Assembly (NCBI GenBank): GCA_035695105.1 | Contig: DASSEV010000016.1 | Location: 1-64,000 of the forward strand | Direction: 5' to 3' | DNA length: 64,000 nt | Source of the DNA: JAICYJ01 sp035695105 | GTDB lineage: Bacteria; Actinomycetota; Thermoleophilia; Gaiellales; JAICJC01 | Translations under genes and position numbers: made by a program | Part shown: piece by piece, positions 16,506 through 22,963 of the stretch | Layout of the letters: the number at the start of each line of letters is the position of its first letter | Numbering within the stretch: position 1 is the stretch's first letter | The notes under the pieces: model-generated | Database searches by the model: none | Told to the model about the DNA's origin: nothing | Seen by the model: only the letters and a program-made list of their open reading frames with translations

Positions 16506-17122
16506 TCCGAGCCCACCTCGAAGCGCGCGAACCGCTTGACCTCGATGTTCTCGCCGATGGTGCCCGAGAGCTCGGCCCGCAGGGTCTCGATCGTCTTGCC
16601 GTCGTGCTCGGGCTTGATCGACGGCTGCTTCAGCAGCACCGTGTCGGCGAGGGACTTGTTCCACATCCCCTCGGCGATCTTGTCCAGCATGTTCTCCGGC
16701 TTGCCCTCGTTGGCCGCCTTGCCCCGGTACGTGTCGATCTCGGCGGCCCGGTAGTCGGCCGGGATCTCGTCCTCGGACACGAACTGCAGCAGCCTGCCGG
16801 CCGCCACCTGCAGGGCGACGTCGCGGGCGAACGCCTTGAAGGTCTCGTTCCGCGCCACGAAGTCGGTCTCGCAGCCGATCTCGACCAGCGCGCCGACCGT
16901 GCCGTTGTGATGGATGTAGCTCTCCACCACGCCGGCGCCCGTCCCGCGCCCGGCACGCTTGCCGGCCGCCGCGAGGCCCTTCTCGCGCAGCCACTTCTTG
17001 GCCGCGTCCATGTCGCCCGCGTTCTCCTCGAGCGCGCGCTTGCAGTCCATCATGCCGGCCTGCGTCTCCTCGCGGAGCTGCTTCACCTCGGCGGGTGTGG
17101 GCCGATACGCCACGTCACTCAC
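16502..17122 (-). CDS. tsf: Elongation factor Ts
   Basis: EF-Ts exchanges GDP on EF-Tu. The 206-residue protein has KQLREETQAGMMDCKRALEE at the N-terminus, a single core domain with GCETDFVARNETFK, and the C-terminal VLLKQPSIK stretch. It is of the short type found in actinobacteria and Thermus. The start is a GTG overlapping the rpsB stop (GTGA), with GAGG 8 nt before it. Confidence 0.97.
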   Translation of the reverse strand: MSDVAYRPTPAEVKQLREETQAGMMDCKRALEENAGDMDAAKKWLREKGLAAAGKRAGRGTGAGVVESYIHHNGTVGALVEIGCETDFVARNETFKAFARDVALQVAAGRLLQFVSEDEIPADYRAAEIDTYRGKAANEGKPENMLDKIAEGMWNKSLADTVLLKQPSIKPEHDGKTIETLRAELSGTIGENIEVKRFARFEVGSE

Positions 17123-18000
17123 GATGCATCCTCACTCGTCGTCGCTGATTCGTCGCCGGCCGTCGCTGCGACCGGCTCGGCGGCCGGCTCCTCGGCCTGC
17201 TGCTCGGCAGCCTCGGCCTGCGCGGCAGCCTCGGCCTGCGCGGCCGCCTCGGCAGCGGCGGCAGCCTCCGCCTCCTCGGCGGCCCGCCGGGCGGCCTGCT
17301 CCATCTCCTCGGCCCGCACCTTCGCCTGGCCCTCGGCCACTGCATCGGCCAGCACGCGGACGATCAGCCCGGTCGAGCGGATCGCGTCGTCGTTCCCCGG
17401 GATGATGTAGTCGGCGTCGTCCGGATCGCAGTTGGTGTCCACCAGGCCGATCACCGTGATGCCCAGCCGGCGCGCCTCGCGCACCGCCAGGGCCTCCTTC
17501 TTCATGTCGATGACCACCATCGCGTCGGGCAGGCGCCGCGTGTCGGCGAGGCCGCCCAGGTTGGTCTCGAGCTTCTCGAGCTCGGCCATGGTCGACTGCC
17601 GCTCCTTGGTGGGCAGCAGGTCGAGCTGGCCCTCGGTCTTCTGGCGCCGCAGCTCGTGCAGGGCCGAGATCCGGTCCTGGATCGTGCGGTAGTTCGTCAG
17701 CAGCCCGCCCAGCCAGCGGTGGTTGACGTACGGCTGGCTGACGCGGCGCGCGTTCTCCTCGACCGCGTCCTGCGCCTGCTTCTTCGTCCCGACGAACAGC
17801 ACGGTGCCGCCGCGCTCCGAGACGTTCCGCACGTAGTCGTAGGCGTCCTGCAGCAGGACGATGGTCTGCTGCAGATCGATGATGTAGATGCCGCTGCGCT
17901 CGCCGAAGATGTACCGGCGCATCTTCGGATTCCAGCGCCGCGTCTGATGGCCGAAGTGCACACCGGCCTCGAGCAGCTCTCGCATGGTGACTGCGGGCAC
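17119..18000 (-). CDS. rpsB: Ribosomal protein S2 with long Ala/Glu-rich C-terminal tail
   Basis: S2 is a late-assembling protein of the 30S subunit. The core is conventional: VTMRELLEAGVHFGHQTRRW at the start, then DLQQTIVLL, VLFVGTKKQAQ, NHRWLGGLLTNY and GLVDTNCDPDDADYIIPGND. From about residue 225 it extends into a roughly 68-residue coiled, Ala/Glu/Gln-rich tail with tandem AEAAAQ hexapeptides, encoded by an 18-bp tandem repeat near 17208-17243. The tail is low complexity and acidic at its end. I chose the GTG at 18000-17998 because GGAGG lies 9 nt upstream. The gene leads the rpsB-tsf-pyrH-frr operon. Confidence 0.95.
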   Translation of the reverse strand: MPAVTMRELLEAGVHFGHQTRRWNPKMRRYIFGERSGIYIIDLQQTIVLLQDAYDYVRNVSERGGTVLFVGTKKQAQDAVEENARRVSQPYVNHRWLGGLLTNYRTIQDRISALHELRRQKTEGQLDLLPTKERQSTMAELEKLETNLGGLADTRRLPDAMVVIDMKKEALAVREARRLGITVIGLVDTNCDPDDADYIIPGNDDAIRSTGLIVRVLADAVAEGQAKVRAEEMEQAARRAAEEAEAAAAAEAAAQAEAAAQAEAAEQQAEEPAAEPVAATAGDESATTSEDAS

Positions 18001-18132
18001 GCGCAATCGCCTCCTCGAACGTGGTTGATGATGTATCCGGTGGCAGCGCCGGAGCCTCGAGCTGCATCGAGACACCACCGGTCGCCGTGGGCCCACCGGG
18101 TAGGGGACCGTTGAAACCGCGCAACCAGTCTA
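18001..18132 (-). promoter_or_regulatory. rpsB promoter (-10 TAGACT at 18127-18132) and structured mRNA leader
   Basis: On the minus strand TAGACT would start a leader of about 120 nt. The leader folds well on paper. CCACCGG (18075-18081) pairs with CCGGTGG (18037-18043), with an inner GCAGC/GCTGC pair (18043-18047, 18061-18065), and a perfect 10-bp palindrome lies at 18087-18096. Leader-mediated autoregulation by S2 is known in other bacteria, so this is a candidate S2-binding leader. Confidence 0.4.
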
Positions 18133-18161
18133 GCCGACGGCCCGCCGCAGGCCGTTCAGCG

Positions 18162-18194
18162 GTGAACCAAAGGTGCCTGGCACTTTTCGTTCAC
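18162..18194. repeat. 33-bp intergenic palindrome, core AGGTGCCTGGCACTT, copy 1
   Basis: Nearly perfect 33-bp inverted repeat centred on a single T: 14 of 16 pairs are Watson-Crick, with one wobble and one mismatch. It begins GTGAACC and ends GTTCAC. A second copy with the same length and centre lies at 52515-52547. It sits 54 bp past the rluD stop, between rluD and the rpsB promoter. Confidence 0.75.
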
Positions 18195-18248
18195 CCCGGC
18201 AATGGGGCTCGCGCGGCCGCCGAAGCGTCGTTGTTGCACCTTTGACGC

Positions 18249-19142
18249 TCAGCCTCTGCCCCGCGCAGCCGCCAGGGCGGCTTCGAGATCGGGTGGTAAG
18301 GGCGAAGACACATCGATCTCCTCGCCGGTCTCCGGGTGCGGGAGCCGCAGCCGCTTCGCGTGGAGGAACTGGCGGTCGAGGCCGAGCTCGGAACCGTGGC
18401 CGTAGATCTGGTCGCCGACCACGGGCAGCCCGATCGCCGCCAGGTGCACCCGGATCTGGTGCGTCCGCCCGGTCTCCAGCTCGACCTCGAGCAGCGTGTG
18501 CTCGGGCAGGAGCTCCTCGACCGAGAAGTGCGTCACCGCCGGGCGTGCGACCTCCGAGTCCAGCGACACCCGCGTCGGGTCGCGCCGGTCACGGCCGATC
18601 GGAGCCTCGATCGTGCCGCGCCGGGACGCGGGCCGGCCGCGCACGAGCGCCGCATAGCTCCGGCTGACGCGCCGCCTGCGAAGCAGGGACTGGAGCCGCG
18701 CCAGCGTCCGGTCGTCGCGCGCCACGACGAGCAGCCCCGAGGTGTCGCGGTCGAGCCGGTGGACGATGCCGGGCCGGATGCCCTCACCACCCAGCTCCTG
18801 GAGCAGCCCGTGGACGAGCGTGGGGCCGCTGAACCCCGGCACCGGGTGCACGAGCAGCCCGGCCGGCTTCTCGACGACGAGCAGGTGGTCGTCCCGGTAG
18901 AGCACCGGAATGCCCAGCTCGACCGGCTCGAGCGCCGTCGCCACCGGCTCGGGCTCGGGGAAGGCGACCGTCTGTCCCGCGGACAGCCGCAGCGACTTCC
19001 GCACCGAGCCGCCGTCCACGGTGACGTCGCCGGACTCGATCAAGCGCTCCGCCGCCGCCCGCGATCCCACCTCGCCGAGCCCTGCCAGGAAGCGGTCGAG
19101 GCGGCTGCCGGCAGCGTCCTCCGGCACCCGCAGCTCGTGCAT
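18249..19142 (-). CDS. rluD: RluA/RluD-family 23S rRNA pseudouridine synthase
   Basis: The 297-residue enzyme has an N-terminal S4 RNA-binding domain (SRLDRFLAGLGEVGSRAAAE) and a pseudouridine synthase domain. The catalytic motif is GIVHRLDRDTSGLLVVARD, with the nucleophilic Asp. LETGRTHQIRVHLAAIG and GDQIYG follow. RluD-type enzymes modify helix 69 of 23S rRNA; the exact target here is inferred from the family. Its ATG shares one base with the lspA stop (TGATG). The lspA-rluD pairing is common. Confidence 0.93.
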   Translation of the reverse strand: MHELRVPEDAAGSRLDRFLAGLGEVGSRAAAERLIESGDVTVDGGSVRKSLRLSAGQTVAFPEPEPVATALEPVELGIPVLYRDDHLLVVEKPAGLLVHPVPGFSGPTLVHGLLQELGGEGIRPGIVHRLDRDTSGLLVVARDDRTLARLQSLLRRRRVSRSYAALVRGRPASRRGTIEAPIGRDRRDPTRVSLDSEVARPAVTHFSVEELLPEHTLLEVELETGRTHQIRVHLAAIGLPVVGDQIYGHGSELGLDRQFLHAKRLRLPHPETGEEIDVSSPLPPDLEAALAAARGRG

Positions 19143-19678
19143 CAGGCCGGTTCGCCGCTGTCCGGCTCTGCCTGCTCGGCGCGCGGCGACCGCTCCAGCC
19201 GGCTCAGCCCGAGCAGCAGGAGCGCGACGCCGATGACGATGAAGGTGTCCGCCAGGTTGAAGGTCGGCCAGTGGCTGAGGTGGATGAAGTCGGTGACGTA
19301 GCCGTTCCGCACCCGGTCGGCCAGGTTGGAGACGCTGCCGCCGATCAGGAAGCCGAGCGCCACCGGGAACAGCAGGTGGCGCGAGCCCGACCGGGCGAAG
19401 TGCACCAGCATCCAGACCACGGCGGCCGCGGTCAGGAGCGAGATCACCTCCAGCCGCCCGGGGAACACGCCGAACGCGATGCCGGTGTTGCGCACGTGGG
19501 TGATATCGAGCAACGGCGTCACCCGGCGCACCTCGCCGAGCTGCATGCGCTCGACGATCAGGTGCTTCGTCACCTGGTCGGCCACGACCACGGCCGCAGC
19601 CACGGCCAGCAGCCCGGCCCACTGCAGCGAGCCCGCCGCGCGCCGGTCCGGCTCACGCGGGGGCAGCTGCTCGATCAG
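19142..19678 (-). CDS. lspA: Lipoprotein signal peptidase, probable CTG start
   Basis: LspA is the membrane aspartyl peptidase that removes signal peptides from prolipoproteins. Two lipoprotein genes are present in this window. The 178-residue protein has four hydrophobic segments, VRNTGIAFG, GGSVSNLADRVRNGYVTDFI (first catalytic Asp) and FNLADTFIVIG (second catalytic Asp). No ATG, GTG or TTG lies at the expected position. A CTG at 19678 overlaps the preceding stop as CTGA, with GAGG 6 nt upstream, exactly like the other coupled starts in this region. GTG codons at 19702 and 19711 are alternatives but overlap the previous gene more deeply. Confidence 0.88.
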   Translation of the reverse strand: MIEQLPPREPDRRAAGSLQWAGLLAVAAAVVVADQVTKHLIVERMQLGEVRRVTPLLDITHVRNTGIAFGVFPGRLEVISLLTAAAVVWMLVHFARSGSRHLLFPVALGFLIGGSVSNLADRVRNGYVTDFIHLSHWPTFNLADTFIVIGVALLLLGLSRLERSPRAEQAEPDSGEPA

Positions 19679-20037
19679 CCCCGTTCCTCGAGCCGTTTGC
19701 ACTCGATGCACCTGGTCGCATAGGGCAGCGCCTCGAGCCGCTCCTCGGCGATCGGCCGGCCGCACCGCTCACACTGGCCGTAGGTGCCGTCGTCGAGGCG
19801 GGCGAGCGCGGAGTCGATGTGCGCGAGCAGGTGCTCGGCGTTGTCCTCCAGCGACTGCTCCATCTCGCGGTCGAGCGTCTCGGTCGCGCTATCGGCGAGG
19901 TGCGAGTCGTTTCCGTCCTCGTCGACGAGATCCTCGATCGAATGCGAGAGATCGTCGCGCAGCGACTGCATCTCTGCGATCACCCGCTCGCGTTCAGCCT
20001 GGAGCCGCTCGCGCGCGGCGTTCGTGTCGACGCTCAA
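19675..20037 (-). CDS. TraR/DksA-family zinc-finger protein
   Basis: This 120-residue protein has a long N-terminal coiled-coil helix pair (residues 5-80, charged heptads) and a C-terminal C4 zinc finger, CERCGRPI and ATRCIECK. DksA-type proteins insert a coiled coil into the RNA polymerase secondary channel. Whether this one does so depends on the acidic residues at the coiled-coil tip (here roughly DLVDEDGNDS), which are plausible. It starts with TTG overlapping the DUF167 stop as TTGA. The lspA neighbourhood is typical for TraR-like genes. Confidence 0.85.
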   Translation of the reverse strand: MSVDTNAARERLQAERERVIAEMQSLRDDLSHSIEDLVDEDGNDSHLADSATETLDREMEQSLEDNAEHLLAHIDSALARLDDGTYGQCERCGRPIAEERLEALPYATRCIECKRLEERG

Positions 20038-20333
20038 CCCCGATCCTCCCCGGTCACGGCCGCGGCCGCCAGAGCCGCGTCGGCCTCGGCAGCGTCACGT
20101 CCTTCGATCTCCACGATCTTCTCACGACCGCCGCCGCCGGCGACGATTCGCACGTCGTCCGCCGGCACGCGCAGCAGCTCGGCCAGGAATGCGGTCAGCG
20201 AGCGGTTCGCGCGGCCCGACTCGGCCGGCGCGGCGACGCGCAGCCTCCAGCCCTCACCGTGACGGCCGACGACCGCAGAGCGCCGAGCGTTCGGCGAGAC
20301 CCGGAGGGAGAGTCTGGTGCGGGAATCGGTCAC
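20034..20333 (-). CDS. DUF167 (YggU-family) protein
   Basis: The 99-residue protein has the YggU fold: an N-terminal strand with LSLRVSPNARRSAVVG, LRVAAPAESGRANRSLTAFLAELL (split motif) and the basic loop VRIVAGGGGREKIVEIEG. The family is widespread and of unknown function. It starts with GTG and heads a coupled run DUF167-traR/dksA-lspA-rluD. A perfect TATACT -10 lies 34 bp upstream. Confidence 0.85.
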   Translation of the reverse strand: MTDSRTRLSLRVSPNARRSAVVGRHGEGWRLRVAAPAESGRANRSLTAFLAELLRVPADDVRIVAGGGGREKIVEIEGRDAAEADAALAAAAVTGEDRG

Positions 20334-20367
20334 GGAGGGCTACGAACGGCGTCGCCAAACCGGCCGA

Positions 20368-20373
20368 AGTATA
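20368..20373 (-). promoter_or_regulatory. -10 hexamer TATACT for the DUF167-dksA-lspA-rluD operon
   Basis: TATACT on the minus strand would start a leader of about 29 nt before the GTG at 20333. The -35 region has no good match. Confidence 0.5.
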
Positions 20374-20406
20374 GCCGCGCGCATGTTCGGCCCGGTCGCC
20401 GGAACG

Positions 20407-20430
20407 GGGGTCAGGCTGAAGATTGACCCC
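20407..20430. repeat. 24-bp palindrome with GGGGTCA/TGACCCC arms
   Basis: Seven-bp perfect arms flank a 10-bp centre. It lies 5 bp past the divIVA stop (20436), like the other 3'-end palindromes in the window, and may help terminate transcription. Confidence 0.55.
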
Positions 20431-20435
20431 TCGCG

Positions 20436-20942
20436 CTAGGACGCGACGATCAGCTCGGTCGCGGCCGGGTCGGCGATCTCTTCCTCGTGATCGCGCACCG
20501 ACTGCAGCGTCGCCCCGAGCAGCGACCGCAGCCGCATCCGGAACTGGCGCTCCTCGCCGCGCAGCTGCTCGATCTCCCGCCGCACCTGCTCGCGCTCGGC
20601 GTACGTCTTGTGGATGATCTCGCGCGCCCGCGCCTCGGCCTCGCGCACGATCAGCTCCGCGTCGCGGTGTGCCTGCGCCCGCAGCTCGTCGGCCGTCCGC
20701 TGGGCCGTGACGAGCGCGTCGCGCATCGCATGCTCGGTGTCGCGCAGCTCGCCCAGCGAGGTCTCGAGCTCGTGGACGCGGTCCTCGAGGTTGGCGCGGT
20801 CGCGCCACACGTCCTCGAATGCGGATGTCGCGCTGATCATGATGTCGTCCACCTCGGACATGCGGTAGCCGAGCAATGACCGCCGTGGACGCTGGTGCCT
20901 GAGTTCTGCGGGTGAAAGTGCCATGCGGCCGGTGTTCGACAC
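20436..20942 (-). CDS. divIVA: DivIVA-domain protein
   Basis: DivIVA/Wag31 proteins mark curved membrane at poles and septa and recruit cell-wall enzymes. The 168-residue protein has the N-terminal lipid-binding motif region (ALSPAELRHQRPRRSLLGYRMSEVD, split: SLLGYRMSEVD) and then a long coiled coil to about residue 150. It is shorter than Wag31. The GTG at 20942 has AGGAG 13 nt upstream; the ATG at 20924 (MALSPAEL) is an equally good biological start. It sits beside yggT and proC, the usual division-cluster neighbours. Confidence 0.85.
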   Translation of the reverse strand: MSNTGRMALSPAELRHQRPRRSLLGYRMSEVDDIMISATSAFEDVWRDRANLEDRVHELETSLGELRDTEHAMRDALVTAQRTADELRAQAHRDAELIVREAEARAREIIHKTYAEREQVRREIEQLRGEERQFRMRLRSLLGATLQSVRDHEEEIADPAATELIVAS

Positions 20943-20959
20943 AGGACGCAGCGCTCCTG

Positions 20960-21232
20960 CTACTCGAACTGGATGAGGATGTTGGCGACGACCTGGTAAA
21001 TCAGCTGCAGCACGATCAGGGCGACGATCGGCGACAGGTCGAGGCCGCCGAGGGGCGGGACGATCCGCCGGAAGATCCCGAGATACGGCTCAACCGTGTC
21101 GTGCAGGAAGGTGCGCACACGCCCGATCCAGACGTTGTAGGGCAGCTGCACCCACGACATCAGGATGTAGAGGAAGATCAGGATCGTGTAGACGTAGTAG
21201 AGCGCTGTGAGGAAATTGACGGCGGTCGACAC
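20960..21232 (-). CDS. YggT-family membrane protein
   Basis: The 90-residue protein has two hydrophobic helices (YYVYTILIFLYILMSWV and the C-terminal IVALIVLQLIYQVVANILI), joined by the conserved loop with RTFLHDTVEPYLGIFRRIVPP. This is the YggT/YlmG signature. The family is linked to division and osmotic tolerance but lacks a defined activity. It lies between proC and divIVA, the ylm-cluster order, with a 6-bp gap to proC. Confidence 0.9.
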   Translation of the reverse strand: MSTAVNFLTALYYVYTILIFLYILMSWVQLPYNVWIGRVRTFLHDTVEPYLGIFRRIVPPLGGLDLSPIVALIVLQLIYQVVANILIQFE

Positions 21233-21238
21233 GGCGGA

Positions 21239-22048
21239 TTACCCTAGCTCGCCGGCACGGCGCATCGCCGCAACCACGCCGTCGATGATGCCGGCGCGAA
21301 CGCCCTGGCGTTCCATCTCCGCGAGACCGGCCGCCGCGGTGCCGCCCGGCGAGGTCACCATACGCCGCAGCACGCTGCACGGCACGTCCTCCTCGCGCAG
21401 CAGGCCGGTCGTCCCCGAGATCGTCGACAGCACGAGGGTGCGGGCATCGGCGTAGCTGAGGCCGCTGACGATGCCCGCGTCCTCGAACGCCTCGAACAGC
21501 AGCGCCAGGAAGGCGGGGCCGGAGCCGGAGAGCGCCGTGGCCGCGTCGAACTGCCGCTCCTCGAGCGGCACCACCTCGCCCAGAAGCCGGAACGCCGCCA
21601 GCACGCGATCCTCCGCGTCGGTGTGCGTGAACCGGCCGGCCGAGTACGCGAGCGTCCCCTGGCCCACCTGCACGCCGACGTTGGGCATGAAGCGGAATAC
21701 CGGGGCGTCGACGTCGAGGATGGTCTCGAGCGTCGCGGTGCGAACGCCCGCGGCGACCGACGCGATCGCCTTGTCGACGGTGATCAGGTCGCTCACCTCG
21801 CGCAGGACGCGCTCGACGTCGACCGGCTTCACGCACAGCACGACGACGTCGGCCTCGCCGGCGACGTCCTCGTTCTTCGCCAGGTGCCGGACACCGTGGC
21901 GCTCGGCCAGCGCGGCGGCTCGCCCGGAGCCCCGGTCGGTGACGAGGATGCGCTCGGCCATGGCGGGGTCGGCCCGCACCCAGCCGCGCACCATGGCGGA
22001 GGCCATGTTGCCGGCGCCGAGCAGCCCGAGGGTGGTTGAGTCAGCCAT
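21239..22048 (-). CDS. proC: Pyrroline-5-carboxylate reductase
   Basis: ProC makes proline from P5C with NAD(P)H. The 269-residue protein opens TLGLLGAGNMASAMVRGW (Rossmann motif) and has VVLCVKPVDVERVL, RFMPNVGVQVGQG and the C-terminal signature SGSGPAFLALL plus TSPGGTAAAGLAEME. I took the ATG at 22048. A TACGCT hexamer ends 9 nt upstream, so the leader would be only a few bases. Adjacent yggT and sepF mark the ylm cluster, in which proC is commonly found. Confidence 0.95.
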   Translation of the reverse strand: MADSTTLGLLGAGNMASAMVRGWVRADPAMAERILVTDRGSGRAAALAERHGVRHLAKNEDVAGEADVVVLCVKPVDVERVLREVSDLITVDKAIASVAAGVRTATLETILDVDAPVFRFMPNVGVQVGQGTLAYSAGRFTHTDAEDRVLAAFRLLGEVVPLEERQFDAATALSGSGPAFLALLFEAFEDAGIVSGLSYADARTLVLSTISGTTGLLREEDVPCSVLRRMVTSPGGTAAAGLAEMERQGVRAGIIDGVVAAMRRAGELG

Positions 22049-22057
22049 GGGCGGCAG

Positions 22058-22074
22058 AGCGTACCCCGTAGGAT
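22058..22074. promoter_or_regulatory. Overlapping divergent -10 elements for proC (TACGCT) and the APH-like gene (TAGGAT)
   Basis: TACGCT (22063-22058, minus) lies 9 nt before the proC ATG. TAGGAT (22069-22074, plus) ends 7 nt before the GTG at 22082. Only 33 bp separate the two starts, so RNA polymerase cannot occupy both. Confidence 0.45.
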
Positions 22075-22081
22075 CACGTCC

Positions 22082-22963
22082 GTGGTGACGATTCCCCCGC
22101 ACCTGGCGGAAAACCTGCGCGCCTGGCACGGCGCCGAGGGCGAGGCGTGGGTTGCCGGGCTGCCGGCGCTGGTCGCCGCCGTCGCGGAGCGCTGGGGGGT
22201 GGAGATCGGCGAGCCGTTCGCGGACGGCGGCGCCGTGTCGTGGGTGGCTCCCGCCGTCACCGCGGACGGCGGGGACGCCGTGGTGAAGCTATTCCTCGTC
22301 GGGCTCGAGAACGCCGAGGAGCCGGCCGCGCTTCGCCACTACGACGGCCGCGGTGCCGTCCGCATGCTGGCCGGCGAGCCCGGTGCGCTGCTGCTCGAGC
22401 GCCTCTCACCCGGGACGCCGCTGTGGGAGGTCGAGGACGACGACGAAGCCTGCCTGGCCGTGGCGGGCCTGCTCCGGGAGCTCTGGCGCTCACCCGCTCC
22501 CGGCCATCCCTTTCGCTCACTGGCCGACGATGCGGCCGGCTGGGCCGAGACGATCGGGCGCCTGTGGGAGCAGCTGGGACGGCCGTTCGAGCGCAGCCTG
22601 GTGGACGAGGCGACCGCGGCGGTCGCCGACCTGGCGCCGTCGCAGGGCGGGCAGGTCGTCCTCCATCAGGATCTGCACGGCGGCAACGTGCTGCGCGCCG
22701 GCCGTGCTCCGTGGCTCGCCATCGACCCCAAGCCGGTGGTCGGCGAGCGCGAGTTCGACCTGGCCTCCCTGATCCGCGACCGCCGCTGGGCGATCGGCGA
22801 GCGCATCGTCCGCCGGCGCCTCGACCTGCTCAGCTCGGAGCTCGGCCTCGACCGCGAGCGGATGCGCCGGTGGGCGCTCCTGCATGCGCTGGCCTGGGGC
22901 GTCGACGAGACCGGCGCGTGGCCCGAGATGGTGGCATGCGCCCGCTGGCTGAGGGACTGCTGA
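22082..22963 (+). CDS. APH(6)/streptomycin 6-kinase-like phosphotransferase
   Basis: The 293-residue protein fits the aminoglycoside/hydroxyurea phosphotransferase family. It has the ATP-site strand GDAVVKLFLVG, the catalytic loop VVLHQDLHGGNVLRAG and the metal/catalytic segment WLAIDPKPVVGEREFDLA, which is characteristic of the APH(6) branch. The real substrate may be a sugar-like metabolite, since many family members have no resistance role. It is the only plus-strand gene in a long minus-strand division cluster, is probably leaderless, and its stop abuts the SulP stop in the palindrome TGATCA. Confidence 0.85.
   Translation: MVTIPPHLAENLRAWHGAEGEAWVAGLPALVAAVAERWGVEIGEPFADGGAVSWVAPAVTADGGDAVVKLFLVGLENAEEPAALRHYDGRGAVRMLAGEPGALLLERLSPGTPLWEVEDDDEACLAVAGLLRELWRSPAPGHPFRSLADDAAGWAETIGRLWEQLGRPFERSLVDEATAAVADLAPSQGGQVVLHQDLHGGNVLRAGRAPWLAIDPKPVVGEREFDLASLIRDRRWAIGERIVRRRLDLLSSELGLDRERMRRWALLHALAWGVDETGAWPEMVACARWLRDC

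Noticed and set aside
16506..16994. Upstream extension of pyrH to 413 codons
   Set aside because: The extension is an off-frame shadow of tsf; the GTGA overlap at 16505 and the usual N-terminus set the start.
17200..17290. Short tandem repeats suggesting a CRISPR or minisatellite
   Set aside because: They encode the AEAAAQ tail of S2 in frame and have no spacers.
18127..20440. tRNA genes or a rho-type attenuator in the gaps
   Set aside because: No cloverleaf or GGTTCGA-type T-loop was found in any intergenic gap I read.
22082..22963. Acquired aminoglycoside resistance cassette
   Set aside because: No IS, integron or composition shift surrounds it; APH(6)-like genes are common in environmental actinobacteria.
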